A stretch of DNA of 64,000 nt from Prinia subflava (taxonomy: Eukaryota; Chordata; Aves; Passeriformes; Cisticolidae). Both the position numbers and the translations under genes were made by a program. Under the pieces are notes generated by a model, which saw only the letters and a program-made list of their open reading frames with translations, ran no database searches and was not told the DNA's origin. The stretch spans positions 55,294,705-55,358,704 of the forward strand of contig NC_086283.1 in NCBI RefSeq assembly GCF_021018805.1, written 5' to 3'. The number at the start of each line of letters is the position of its first letter. Position 1 is the stretch's first letter. Shown piece after piece: positions 1 to 13,045 of the stretch.

Positions 1-3000
1 TGATCAGAAATTCAGTAACCTCCTAGAAATAGCTCTCAAGACTTTCTGCAAAATAACTGTAGAATCCTGGAGGTTTCTGGAAAGATTTATCATCAAAAGC
101 ATCTCTAGGACTCTCTTGGTAGCCACTGGAATAGAACTACCTCTGGTATCTGTGAACTTATGCTCCTTGAAATTTATGCTCCTAATGACACCACAGTGTG
201 CTGTGATCATGATGATACATAAGTAGGAGTAAGTTGCCTTTATGGATTTGCAGTGAAGTAGCTGATCAGGCCAGCATGTTTTTGGTTTTGAATGATGTAG
301 AATGCAGAGCTGTCTCAGAGATCTCTTTTCAATGCAAGATCCTGAAAGTATAAAAAGAAATATACTTAACTGCTGAAAATAACTTCAAATGACTATCTTC
401 TTCTTGTAAACTGAATATAACAGGGTTTTTTTTCCTGAAAAGGACTTCAGAAAAAGTCCGAAAAGTGTCAGATTTTTAAGTAGTGAAAAAATTTCAGTCA
501 ACTACAAGAAGGAAAGACCCTGAGAGAGGGCAAAGAAAGACAGTGGCTAATGCAACACAGATCCAAAACAGCAGACAAAGGAAGAATGTGCTCCTGTACA
601 TGGCAGTCATGAGGGTATACTTGCAGAAAGGAATGTTGGTTTATTTGGATGACAGATGAAGCAACATCACCATTCAAGAAGATACTGCACAGCATGGAAC
701 TAAACTTTGAGAAAGATAACTCTGCCTTTTAAATTGTGACAAAACTGAAATAGGATCGTGTTTCTGCAGCATCTTTATGAACCTAAAGTTTCTTCTTTCC
801 ACTGCTGTTACTGAAGAAAAACTTGTGCTGATCAGAGTTTCCTGGTTTTCATGAATGAAGCTCCAGCATGCTTCCCTGTTAACTAGAAGGGGAATATCAG
901 TATTGCTATCTCCTGTGAGACATTCTTCTGTGGAGAACTAATTTGATCACTTTCTTTTTCATTGTCTAGCTGCCAAATGCTCCCAGAAGTTAACAGTACT
1001 TAAATACTCTCCTAATGCCCTTTTCCTACATACAAGACGTGCAATTGCTGGAGTATTGTTTGGGCACAGGGATTGTTCATATAGGAAAAAGGAGGAAAGC
1101 AGTCACCAGGGAATCTTTCCATTAAGAACTGCTTCTCTTCACTAACACAAGGAACCTTAAACAAATTAATGGATTTTCTCCCCTAGTAGGCCATGAACAC
1201 AATTACTTCAGACAGTTTGAGTAGCAAAACAGGCAGAAAGACGTGTAGGTTTTTAGGTGTAGCTTTGCTGTTCCTATATAGAGAAAACCAGAATGGGGTA
1301 TGTTTTCTGAGGTGCTGTGGTAGTTCTTGATTCCCCCCAACATTTGATACTTGAGAGGTTTGCACTTTTTTCCCTCTTCCTAGATCTCTAATAGTGAAGC
1401 TACAGAGAGCATTCTAATTTCACAATTAGAATGTGAAATTAGAATGCTCTTTTACAAACAACAATCAATATGAAGCAACTTCAGCTGTAGTCTGTACAGT
1501 CTGTATTGAAGATTATAAAAGGCTACAGTTATAAAATGCAATTTTACAGAACCTCGAAACAAATAATGACTTAATGGAAATCCTGCCTTCTGCCACAGAA
1601 GAGCAAAATCTCTGATACACCCACAAAAAGTTTAGTGAATATAGTTAGAAAGATTGGGTGCTTAAAGTGTTCACAGACTGTTGTTAAATAGTTTGGTTGT
1701 TTTGACATTATTATTTACAACATGAGTAAGTGCACTTCAAATAATTTGAAAGAAATCTAGCAAAAAAAAATGAAGACTTGTTTATTCCTAGATGTTCTGC
1801 CACATGAACAGGCATGCAATTTACAAAAATCCCTCCAGATGGCTCTTGGAGCAGGTTGGACCTATTTGCTGTCGAGCATGTGTGAAGTGCTGCCTGATGG
1901 TGATGAGAGCCGCTCAGATCGAGTGACCTAAGCTGTGTTCAGGTACTGAAGTAAACGCATTGCAGAGCTTGCAAACTCCGTGTAGCTTAGTGCTGCAAAA
2001 AGCCATGAAGGCAAAGAGTTTCTGTCAGTAGTTAACCACTGCTGCAGATACTGTGGTGCCTTTGGTCTGATCCAATAAAGAAAACAGCCAGTTTACCACT
2101 GTTGGATACATTTTTTTTAATCCAAGTGGTTTTCAAAGACCTTTCTGTGGCCAGAACATCTCCGTATTTTTTGCAAAACTTGTATATAATATCTATGCAG
2201 TTGTAAATCAGAAAGTAATTTTCTTGGAAAGTTATACTATTCCTTCTTGATTTTTGCCATCATTTGATAGTATTTATTTTGGGCTTTTCCTGAAATGTTT
2301 TGGGGATAAGGGATTTTTCCTTGGGCAGAGTTTGTGTTAATCTTCTAAAGTGTTTTGGAATTGAAAAAGTATCAGTGGAGCATAAAAGAATGGTAATAGC
2401 AGTTTGGGGAAAGTATTTAACAAGATAAGAAGTAGCAGTTTTTCTTTTGTTATTTCCAAAGTGTTGCATTAAGAACTTGCTCTGTAGAGAAAATGCCCAA
2501 GTAAGCCCTAACAGAAATGTCTGCCAACGTGCATTCCTGCTGGTGTAAATCCTCTGACAGCTACCATGTGCAAATTTTGCACAGCTTGTAATTTTCTGTG
2601 CAGCTGGAGTAGCCTTGTGCTGGTCTGAATCTTGATCTTTGGCAGAATGTTCTTTTCAGGCTTATGAATAATGTGATCATGAGCATGTTTGCCTTGGCAA
2701 TGTATTCCTCCTGCTACGGGAATACATTACATTAACAAAACAAACTACTGCTATAAGAATTGAGGGGTTTTTGGTGAAGAGAAAATACCTTCTAAGGTTT
2801 TACAAAGATACTGTAAATCTATGTACCTTTTAAATGTATTGTGACAAAGAGGTTCTTAAAAGATATTTATTTGGGAATGCAAAGGTGTTGGCAGCTTTTA
2901 AGTGACCCTTGCTGTTTTAATTTTTCTCTAAATCTGACAGATACCTGCTGAGGCGCTGCTGCATCACATTTCAAACCAATCTCAGTTTAGGTTTCATCTG

Positions 3001-6000
3001 ACAGATAGTCACATTAATACCATAAAAGCCTGAATATCATCATGGAACCTGCTGGCTGCAGACATTGCTCACATGAGTCATCTTGTACTTACTTTTCTCT
3101 GCTGGACATTTACTTACTGAATATGGACAGCATTAATACCTGCAGGAGAGAGCATCTGGGCTGAAAAATTAAAACAGCATTGAGTGGCAGAGGAAGGGTG
3201 GAAATACCATTGCCTTCTTTTGTCTTTCTCTCCTCTACAAGTAGCACTCAGGGCACTCAGTATATCCCTGCTCCCTTGATGGGCTGCAGCCATATATATT
3301 GTCCTGTTCTTTCTTCTATTCCACTTTGACCCTTCTGGACTGTTTACAGGCTTCTCAGCAATGTCAGGGTGAATCTGGCCAAACCAAGAATGAAGACTGA
3401 ACAACAGAAAAGCTGTATCAAAACAAGTGTCTGGGACAAATGGCCACCTGAGAGCTCAGCAACTGGGCTTCCTGCTTCTGGTGCTGCAGCGGAGGATGTG
3501 AAAGGCAGCTTTTGCTTCTGAGAGAGACTATGGTCTCATCCACCTTGATTGTTCTCATGAGTGTAGAGGCAGCAGCAGCAGCTCTACCCAAGCCCTCTGT
3601 ATTTAGCTGTGCAGATAGGAGGCAGAGAATGACACTAAGTGCAGCACATGTTGTCTGGTTGTACAAAGATCCAGGTGGCTGGAATAGGCAAAGAAGTGAT
3701 TACAGAGGTGCATTGAAGCAGTCTGAAAGTTTTAATTTGTCTGTGCCTAAGAGTATTTTGAAGCACTGTTGCAGCTTACAGAAACAGGCTCCTTCAAAAT
3801 ACTGACTCCAGGTCGACTAGAGCTTTTAGGACTTTCCAAAGTTAATATAACATTGTTGATGTACTGCATAATAAAAGAATAATGTAGCTATGTTGGCTAG
3901 ATTGTATGTTATGCCAGAAACTTCAACTCTGCAGCAGCAGACACCTGTGTATTGACAGAGTTGGCAAAGAACCACAGCAAAGCAGATTTTGGTGTGGGGC
4001 ATATAAATTCTTTGTTTTCAGCATATGCTGGAGTATCATAAACATTAAATGACAGTGTCCAGTGATTTTATGGAAGGTGGATTTACTTATGGATAATGAG
4101 CAGGAACTTAGTCTCAAAAACATCCTCTCCTTCAGCCAAATAGGGCTGTTTATGATGTTCTTTTTCATTTGTAGAGTGAGTGTATTAGTGTGTTGGGAAA
4201 AGACAAAATACTTCTTTATACGAGGATATGCATACTTCCTCATTTCTCTCTAGATACCATTGAAAAATTAACATTTGATAGAAATCCCCAGTAAGACACT
4301 GCTAAGGCCATCCTTGCAATGAAAAGCTGTCAGGGATTTCTAACTCATACATTGCCAGCTGCATGTGCTTGGTCAGATTAGGAAATCCAAATTACCTTCA
4401 AAACCATTTTCCTGAGTGAAAAAATTCCTATTCAGTTTTTGAGCTATTAAACATGATGATGTAAAGGTTTGAGAGTTGCAGTTGCATTAAGGCCATGTTA
4501 TATTAATTAAACATCAAAGTGAGTATAACTGTTATTGATTAACCATATTTAAGTACATAAAGGAGAGAAAAAAGCAGGCATGTCTGTCATTATAGGTTTG
4601 GGGTTTTTTTTCCATTTTGGCCTTCTTTTTTTGCATTTCATCCCATCCCAGGTCCTGCTAATTTTCAGCATTTTACATTATAACTGGTTCTATTCCACCT
4701 AACTGGAGTGTTTTCTGGCTATGATCATCCTCTCACACCTTTCTTAAATAATATGCTTGAATCAGATTTGTTCACATGAAGACATTGTTTGCAGAGCCCT
4801 TTTAAGATGTTGATATGTACATGCTGGTGGTTCTGAATATCTTGATATATATTTGTGAGTGTTTGTGTGGCTTTTGCCACTACCTGGAGCCAGCAATTTG
4901 AGGCATTGTTGGGGTTTCAGACAAACTTCTCTGGCTGAGGTGCATAAGGCATGCATTTCTGAGCAGGTTAGTTAAATGTGTCAGATCTCCCTGTCCTCCT
5001 CTGACCAGCTGCAGCAGAGAAACAGACGAATGGCCCATGAGTCAGCTCTGGAAGTGATACACTCATAGTGCAGCATGTCACAGGATACTGGCTCTGCTCC
5101 AGCTGCTATGACTCTGTGGAGCACCAGGCCAGGGTTGCTCGGAGGCTGAGGTGTGAGCTGTTGGGGCAGTATCAGCAGATGGGGCTGCCAGCTGAAGCTG
5201 CTGACCTGGCACACCCACCAAACATCCATCCTGTGCTCTTACATCATCTGCTTCAAGTTCAGCTTGTTCACATGAACCTCCATCCCACACCAGTTTCACA
5301 GCTGGATATCCAAAGAAGATGGAGAACACTGCAGTCTCGTTTTCTCATTTTGCTTTAAATAGCATGTGCTATTAGCACCTTGGGGAGTACTAGATAGAGA
5401 CATCAACATTTTCTAAGGATGTTTCTCAGGATTTGCCCTTGGCTTCTTCCTATGATTTCTTATGTACTTTAAGATGCTGAGGCAGTGATTGCACACTTCA
5501 AGCAGGATTGCTTTAGGTCCTAACATGGTTTTGAGGAATGAGAGAATACCTCATCTGCTTCCTGAGTAAGTATTTTACTATGAGAGTGAAACAAAGGCTT
5601 TCTTTGTAGTTCAAATTCTGCTGTTCAGTGAGACGATAATTTCACTGTATTACCAGCAACATTTTTTCATCTGAAATCTCCCCTTTTTGTTATAGGACAC
5701 AGACCAAGGAAATTATGCTGTTTTCAGAAGTATTGAGAATACCATTTGAAAGAATCGCAGAAGGTTTAACCAGGATGCTCGAGAACTTAATACTTACTCT
5801 TTGTACAGTGTTCTTCATTTAATGAGCAGGATTTCTACCCTGTAGAATTATTCAAACAACAAAGTGCTTGGACCTGAGCCTGTAATGTTTTCAGTCATTG
5901 TGATTTAGAGGGTTACATACATCCTTGAGAGCTCTCAAGCTAGAGATAATCTCTGTTCCAATTTATATTCCCTTGCATTTGATGGTGGTGATGTGTATGC

Positions 6001-6302
6001 TACAAGAAATAGCAACAAAAACTTCCACTGTATAGCTTATCTAGTTTTTACATTTTCTTGCCATTTAGGCAGAACATGTCATACCTTAAATGTGCTTTAT
6101 TTTAGCCTGAAAAATTTTGTTATTCCTTCCAGATTACAATTTAGGTACATTATAGATAAGAATGTAAATAAAATTAGTGTTAAAATTTATAAATTTTCCC
6201 ATTCCTAATATAAGTTTTTATATGACAACAGATGAAAAAAACCATAAATGGGAATGTTTTCAGAATTCATAAACAGGGCTAATCTGGCTATATATTAGAA
6301 TC
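1..6302. other. Non-coding, mostly unique sequence without a recognisable gene
   Basis: This is AT-rich sequence with only short open frames on both strands and no domain I recognise. It contains the perfect hairpin at 1406-1450, listed separately. The patch at about 4980-5360 is visibly richer in G and C than its surroundings and carries overlapping open frames of 80-96 codons on both strands, which I could not relate to any family. I see no CR1 or LTR signature here. Single runs such as the T-rich stretch near 4600 are ordinary low-complexity DNA. The stretch is probably intergenic or intronic. Confidence 0.6.
1406..1450. repeat. Perfect 18-bp inverted repeat (hairpin)
   Basis: The arm at 1406-1423 is the exact reverse complement of the arm at 1433-1450, separated by a 9-base AT-rich loop at 1424-1432. 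The loop carries a further partial copy of the arm core (ATTAGAAT), so more than one fold is possible. The arms are AT-rich. No flanking target duplication or transposon-like terminus was noticed, so this may be a small palindrome from a template-switch event or the centre of a degraded miniature DNA transposon. A microRNA-like function is not indicated by sequence alone. Confidence 0.9.
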
Positions 6303-6888
6303 TCAGAATCATAGAATGGTTTGGGTTGGAAGGGACCTTAATCTAATCCCAATGCTCAAAACACCATGCTACCTGGCTTTGAACACTTCCAAGGATGCCG
6401 TATTCACAACATCTCTCAGCAATCTGTTCCAGTGTTTTACCAACATCACAGTAAATAATTTCTTCCTCATATCTAATCTGAAACCCATCCTCTGTCAGTT
6501 TAAAGCCATTCCACCTTGTCCCGTCATTACATGCCATTGTAGAAAGCCCCTCTCCAGCTCTTTTGTAACCTCCCTTTGCAATCTTCAATGCTGCTGTATG
6601 ATCTTCCCAGAGCCTTCTCTTCTCCAGGCTGAACAACTCCAAGTGTCTCAGCCTGTCTCCTTAGGAGAGGTGCTCCAGCCCTCTGATCATCTTTGTGGCC
6701 TCCTGTGGACTCACTCCAACATGTTCACATCCTTCTTATGCTGTGGGCCCCAGAGCTGGATGCAGGTGTCCAATTGGGGTCCCATGAAAGAGGAGTAGAG
6801 AGGGAGAATCACCTCCCTTGACCTACTGGTCACATTTCTTTTTATTCCCCAATTCCCCCAAGTCCTTCTCCTCAGGGCTGCTCTCAAT

Positions 6889-7400
6889 TCATTCTCCACC
6901 CAGAATGTATTTGTGTTTGGAATTGCCGTGACCCAGGTACAGGACCTTGCACTTGGCCTTGTTGAACTTCATGACATTCACACAACCCCACCTTTCCAGA
7001 CTGTCCAGATCCCTCTGGATGGCAGACCTTCCCTCCACTGTGTTGACTGCCCCACACAGCCTGGTGTCATCAGCAAACTCGCTGAGGGTGCCCTCGATCT
7101 TGCTGTCCCTGTTAAGCTGTGCTGGTCTCAGTGCCAAGCCCTGGGGACACCACTCACCACTGGTCTCCACTTGCACACTGAGCTCTTTGTGCTTGACCAT
7201 CCAACCAATTCCCAATTCACCGAGTGATCAATCTCTCAAATCCATGTCTTTCTGTTTTAGAGACAAGGATGTTGTGTGGGACAATGTCAAATACTTTGCA
7301 AAGGTCAGTCACTCTTCTCTTGTCCACCAATGCTGTAACCCTGTCATAGAAAGCCAACAAATTAGTCAGGCATAATTTGCCCTTACTGAAGCTATGTTAA
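6889..7400 (-). pseudogene. CR1 ORF2 reverse transcriptase remnant
   Basis: The minus strand carries part of the CR1 reverse transcriptase. The FADD catalytic box (equivalent of YxDD) is intact at 7077-7066, within SKIEGTLSEFADDTRL, and is followed by AIQRDLDSLERWGCVNVMKF and KCKVLYLGHGN, typical of the CR1 region just after the active site. The motif A block is still readable upstream near 7315-7275 as VFDIVPHN, but the usual LDF start is damaged and it lies in a different open piece. The longest open part runs from 7215 to 6889. The frame is interrupted, so no active enzyme is expected. Confidence 0.85.
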
Positions 7401-7754
7401 CTGTCACTCCTTATTTTCCATATGCATTTACATAGTTTCCAGGAGGATCTGCACCTTGATCTTGCTGGGCACAGAAGTGAGCCTGGCTGGCCTGTTTCCT
7501 TTTTAAAAATGGGGGTTTATGTTTCTCCTTTTCCAGTCTGTGATATCCTCACCAGACTGTCAGTACATCACAAATATGATGGATGGTGACTTAGCCACTT
7601 CCTCTGGCTGTACCATCAGGATCCACGAATGCTTCTTTTCAGGCTCCATGACTTTTGCACCTTCAGACCTCTTAGATGTGGTCTTGAATCAGATCTTCTC
7701 TCTTCCTTCTCCCAGTCTCACCTTTGCCTTCTGCAGCTTGGTGTGGCTGGATGT

Positions 7755-8415
7755 GAGGACCAGGCACATGTTTTGTCTCAAACATTCTGACTGTTGTGAA
7801 AGAAAAGTGGATTGGAAGAAATATCCTGTGGAGGTAGGAAAGCCCTGTTCTAAGACAACTTCCCTTTCCACCTAGAGATGCCCATCCTGACTCATCTCCT
7901 AGCGGTCTGGATGCTCATGGGCAAGGGAATTGACACAAAAACTTAGTTTGCATAAGAGGCAGACACCAGGCTAGATATGGAAATTTGGTCCTGCCTACAC
8001 CACTTTTTCCTCTTTTTCTCTTTGTTTAGCTATCCCAGATGCAGACTATCTGTGAAGCAGGATCAATGTGGGACTAGGGTTTGGTGAACTTCTTTCTTCT
8101 CTTCCTCTCTTTTATGTCCTTCTTTCTCTCCTACCGTGCTTTGTCTGGGCAAAGTACATCTGTCATATTCCACCTCTTATTCTGTACTGGACTTTGTTGC
8201 TAGAATTGAAAGCTTGTGGAAGTGTGTTGTAAATTTAAGGGCTTGTTAACCAACACTTTTCAGACTAAATAGTGGGCTACTTTCCAGAGTTAAGATGACT
8301 ATATAATAAAAGTATAAGAGTTCTCTATCACATGGACTGGTGTCTTTAAAAAGCCTGATGAGAATTTATAACAAACATCCCCTTCCCTACTGATGAGTCA
8401 TGACACAGAGCACTC
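7755..8415. other. Probable foreign insert within the CR1 copy
   Basis: The CR1 match is clear up to the text around 7735-7755 and resumes at about 8420 with CTGAGGAAAAAGTCTTTGAG. In CR1 copies as I remember them these two parts are almost adjacent. The intervening 0.65 kb has no CR1 character: it includes a pyrimidine-rich stretch (about 7995-8125) and no long open frame. I found no clear LTR ends, poly-A tail or target duplication, so the kind of insert is unknown and the edges are approximate. A CR1 subfamily difference is the main alternative. Confidence 0.4.
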
Positions 8416-8699
8416 ACCAGCAGAGACTGAGGAAAAAGTCTTTGAGTACTGCAGACTTATCCAAATCCTGGATAACCAGATCTCCCATTTTCCTCTGGAA
8501 AGGCCCACATTTTCTCTGGTCTTCCTTTTATCATGGATATATCTGTAGAACCTTTTCTTGTTGCCTTTGATGTCTGTGACCAGATTTAACTAAACTGATT
8601 ATCAGACTGTCTCTCTATACTCCCCCCAGGTTACCTGTCATTGCTTCCACCCTCTGTGTCCTTCCTTTTGGTGTTCGATATTTTCCAGAATATTCTAGT

Positions 8700-9245
8700 T
8701 CATCTATCCAGGCCTCTCAAGAGTTTTTGCCTGGCTTTCTGTTCTTGGGATGCATGGAGGAGGCAGTCCTTGAATATCAACTGGCTTTCTTAGGGCCCTC
8801 TTCTCTCCAGGAGAAGAGAATTATTCCATGGTGGTTTACCAAGCAGATCACTGAGGAAGCCAACCTCTGCTTTCCTGAGCTCAAGGGTAGTGAGCTTGCT
8901 GTGTGCCCTCCCTGCTGCCCTAAGGATCTTGAACTCCACAGGTAAATGATCACTGCAGCCACGGCTGCATTTGGCCTTCACATACCCCACCCACCCCTCC
9001 TTGTTGGTGAGAACTAGGTCCAGCATAGCATCTCTCCTTGTTGGCTGCTCTATCACTTGGACATAGAAATTATCATCAGTGCATTCCATGGACTTCCTGG
9101 TTTACTTAATGCCCTGCTGTGTTTTCCCTCCAGCAGATATTGGGGTGCTGGAAGTTCCCCACGAGGACCAAGGCTTGTGAATGTCTGCCTGTTCTTATGT
9201 ATCTATAGAGGTTCTCATCTGCTTGCTCTTCTTGCATAATTCTCT
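8700..9245 (-). pseudogene. CR1 ORF2 endonuclease domain remnant
   Basis: The minus strand keeps the C-terminal half of an apurinic-like (APE-type) endonuclease, which in live CR1 nicks target DNA to start reverse transcription. Recognisable peptides are QVIEQPTRRDAMLDLVLTNK and the GCSDHLPVEFKILR block, which holds the conserved SDH motif. The open piece runs from 9089 down to 8790. Just upstream the family's GDFN catalytic block reads GNFQ (near 9140-9160), so a catalytic aspartate is lost, and an in-frame stop follows before the open piece. It is a decayed domain, not a functional gene. Confidence 0.85.
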
Positions 9246-11467
9246 GTAATTGGAAGCTGTGTGGAAATTTCTGCTAGGCAAGTCAGTTAGCAGCTGCCTC
9301 CAAAGATGTAAAAGAGAACACAAAAATATACAACCATACTCTCCTCCAACACTGCTTTAGACAGGAGTTGTGATCTGCAAAGTGAGTATCTAAGGTAACA
9401 GAGTCCTTCAGGACTGCAGATAAAACCTGTGATAGCACTTTGGGATGGCAGTTATTATCTCCAAGCCGAGGGAGAGTCCTAGACATTTATGGGGAGGTAG
9501 ATGGGTATAAGTCCCTGGTATGGATCAGCTGTTGCATAAACAGATGTTTTGAATTGTGATTATTATTTGGTGTATTATGAATATGGCATAAGAAGATTTT
9601 GTGTCTAATGTAGTAGTTGGTGTGAGGTAGGCTTAGGAAAGCAATACATGTGAGAGGAGATGAAATAATTCCTTGCTTACGCACAGTCTAGAGAGGTGGG
9701 AATAGATTTACATTTAAACTGTAGCCTAAATGTCAGGTGTGGGAATAGGATTTGTGGATCTCTCTCCTGGTGTATTAAGCACAGATTTGAAGTTCATGCC
9801 AAAAAGGAATTATGGCTTCATTGTGGCATACAGAAATATGTTAGAGGTAAAGTAAAGGTGGATATTGCTTTTGGCACTTGAGCTGAATTTGTGTAAAGAT
9901 CAATTTATTGAGAAGAGCTGTGCTCCGCTGGGATGTTGGCTGTGTCTTGGATACTTTGTTTCTCCAAAATATGTTTATTTTATCTGCTCTGTCTCAATAA
10001 GATTTTCCCAGTAAATAATTGTGTATATATATATGCATTTTCAAGTTAATCTTAACAACAGAAAAGCTTAGTCCCTCACTGTTTTCCTAACCAGACTGCA
10101 TGCTGATAACGAGTCAAGTACTAAAGTACGATACTTCATTTTTGTTTTATAAAAAGTATATTGTTCCAGAAAAATACTCCAAGTAGGCCTTCTAAATTTA
10201 GTAGGTTTTTTTCTGTAATAAAACACATGCTAGAGCTGCAGAGAGATATCCAAGTCAAGATGTCATAGGAAGCCTTCCACCAACTTAGGCACTATCCTGT
10301 GAATGTTCACATGTTGTTTAATTTTATGCACATATAAAATAGGATTGCTTCTGTGTGTGAAAAACCTAAGACGGTGAAGAACCACTTAAACTATGATGAC
10401 TTAAGAAAATTATACCTACAGCATAACTTGAAGTGTTGTAATTCATGAATGGTGACTCAGAAATACACTCTCGTTCAGAAGCAGAATAATAGAGAAAAAA
10501 TAAGGCTAGATCTGGCTGTTGTCTGCTAGAAAAGTCTGTGTCCTTTTTTTTCCTGTCTCATATCAACATGAACTGCCTTTAATTCCTCAAGTCTGCATGA
10601 CCCTACAAACATCTCTGCAACTTACATTGGCAAGAAATTATTTTCTGAGCTTCTTAATATTTCCTCTCAACTGGAGGACCAAGAGCTCTCTTTTCATGCT
10701 TTCATAACAATTCAGAGATACAGAAGTGCATCCTGTCTCTGCCGTGCTGACCACCAACTCTTACCAAATACTCTTTCCAATTTAGTTTTTCCATGCTTTT
10801 TAACCCTGTACTGAATTAGGCATAAAACTATAAGGAAGGTCCCAAGTAGAATTTAATTATTAGTAAGGAAATCTGACCATAATTTTGGACTTGCAAAAAT
10901 GTTAAAAAATGTGCACCTGATATTTTTTAAAGTTTTGGGGCAAATTACCATCTCTATATCCTTGCATTATTCTGTAAAAGGATCTTGCTTTTGAAAGGGA
11001 AAAAGCTTAGCTTTTAGAAAGACGAGTGTGTAAGAAGCCCTGCTTGGATAGGGCAGCCTTTTAGATACTCTTTCATACATATTTTCAATGATAAAAGTGA
11101 CTTTGTAACCATAAGGAAAGCAGATAATCAGGATCCATTGTGCGGTGTGAAAGAAAATATTTGTTCACATGTGAAAATAACTTTGAACTATTCAACTGGA
11201 AAAAATTAGCATATTTTCATTTTTTTTTTACCATGTCACCTTAAAGCTAGACTTAGAAAAAGGTAGAGAAGTTCTGGTCTAGCAGAACCTTTGCTACTTG
11301 CGGGTTTCCAGCCTGACACTATTTTGTGTAAGGGGTTGATAATGCAGGCTCTATCCCGCCACTTTCTTTCTCCTCGGCTCCCTGCCTTTTTCCCCTGTCA
11401 CCTGGCTGAGTGTGCTGTGAGTCCTATCCTTTACAGAGGAAAGAAGTGTAGAACAGAGCAAAATGCA
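9246..11467. other. Non-coding sequence between two CR1 copies
   Basis: AT-rich sequence with open frames of at most about 67 codons and no recognised homology. A short (TA)n run lies near 10024-10034. The last 150 bases before the next CR1 are somewhat richer in G and C. No LTR ends or hairpins of note were seen. Confidence 0.6.
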
Positions 11468-13045
11468 GAGTCACTGAGGTTGGAAAGCACCTCTGGAAAT
11501 CGTCTATGACAATCCTCCAGCATGAGGAAAAGGTCAGCTGAGGCAGGTTGCCCTGGCCATGCCCTGGCCATGTCCTGGGATATCATCAAGGATATAGATT
11601 GCACATCATTGCTGGGCAACCTCTGACAGTGTTTGATCACCCCTATAATAACAAAAGGGGGTTTATTACACCAATGGGGAATTCCCTGTGTTTTGGATTG
11701 TTCTCATTGCTTCTCATCCTGTCACAGGACACTGCTTAGAAGATTTTGGCTTTATCATCCTTACACCTTTCTAGCAAGTATTTTTACAAATACACAAGAT
11801 CTTTCTGAGCTTTATTTTCATTATGCTATAGAAGACTCAGCTCTTTCAGCCCCACCTTCTGTGAAAGATACTCCAGTCTTTTGAGGGTTTTGTGGTCCTG
11901 CAGTGGACTCTATCTAGTATTTGCACGTCTTTTGTACTGGAGTGCCCAGATCTGGACCCAGAACTACAGAAGTATCTTACCAGTTCTGTGAAAAGAAGAG
12001 GGACAATTTGCTTGACCGCAGGCAAAGCTTTTCCTAATGCAGCCCAGGAAATTGCTGCCCATCTTTGCTATAAAAATGCACTGCATTGCTCATTTTCATT
12101 GCTTGTTCTGTAGGACTGGGATCCTTCTTCATAAAGCTACTTTCCAGCTGGCCAACCCCCAGCACATACTGTGTCTGCAGTTATTTCTGCTCTAGGACAG
12201 GACCTTAAATTTCCTTTTGCTGCATTTCATGAGGTTTATATTTACCCTTGTCTCCAGACTGTAGAGTCCCTCTGGATGGCAGCACAGATCAGGTATATTA
12301 ATTATTTCTTGTCGTTTTCTATCACCTGAGAACTTCCTGAGAGTGCATTCAGTCCTGTCATTAATGATGATTTTAAGCAGTGTTGGTCCCAGTATCAGTG
12401 CCTGGAGTACACTGTGTACAGCTGGCCTTCAGCTGCTTTCTGTGACACTTATCACAGCTCTCTGAGCCTGCCAGGCCTGTCAGTTTTTTCAGTCCACCTT
12501 GTTTGCCACTTACTTAGTCTGTACTTCATCACTTTGTCTGGGAAGGTGTGATGTGAGAGTGTGGAATGCTCTGTTAAAGCTAAGATAAAGCAACCTCTTT
12601 CATTCTCCTCTCTCTCCATGCCCCAGCCTGCTCATCTCATCATAGAAGGCTATAAGGTTGTTCAGGAATGATTCACCTTCATAAATCCATGCTGACTGCT
12701 CCAAATAGCCTCTTGTCCTTTATCTGTTTGGATTGTCTAGTCCATCATCTTCCCAGGAGAAACAGCAAAGCTGATCACCATGTAGTTCTCCACATCCTCC
12801 CTCTTCCTCTTCTTGTAAATAGGAATGGTAATAGATTTCTTTCTTTCAGTGCTAAGGAGCACCCTCTCTAATTGCTGTGATGACTGGGGCAGTGGCATTG
12901 TCCAGTTCTCTCAGCACCACTTGGTGCATCCTGTCAGTTCCCATGGACTTGTGTATGTCTAGGTTGTTGAAACGTTCCCTGTCCTAGTCATCCTCTACAG
13001 GCTGTAAATTTTCTTGTGCTGCACTTTACTGCTGGTGTCCCCACA
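11468..13045 (-). mobile_element. CR1 LINE fragment, diverged
   Basis: On the minus strand this is a CR1 3' portion. It begins near 11468 (plus-strand text GAGTCACTGAGGTTGGAAAG, the antisense of the CR1 3' untranslated end), passes the conserved block near 11560-11640, and continues into antisense reverse-transcriptase-derived sequence (12270-12440 and 12640-12780). The far end at about 12920-13045 matches the CR1 segment preceding motif A. The copy is heavily diverged, no coding frame survives, and the final ATTCTATG units are missing. All frames reported inside it are shadows of the element. Confidence 0.85.

Larger units (their letters stand above)
6303..9245 (-). mobile_element. CR1 LINE, 5'-truncated, about 2.9 kb
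   Basis: Read on the minus strand, this is a CR1 non-LTR retrotransposon ending at its 3' terminus. The complement of 6303-6340 reads CCCAAACCATTCTATGATTC, the CR1 3' tail with its ATTCTATG unit. Going 5' to 3' on the minus strand there are the end of the endonuclease domain (about 9245-8700), reverse transcriptase segments (about 7400-6890) and the 3' untranslated part (about 6880-6303). ORF1 and the N-terminal half of the endonuclease are missing, as is usual for 5'-truncated CR1 copies. The coding part is broken by stops and frameshifts, so it is an inactive fossil. Between about 7755 and 8415 the sequence departs from my memory of CR1, suggesting a later insertion. Identification as CR1 is secure; subfamily is not assigned. 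Confidence 0.95.

Noticed and set aside
6316..7875. Plus-strand open frames of 100-160 codons
   Set aside because: They are antisense to the CR1 copy, whose true coding direction is minus.
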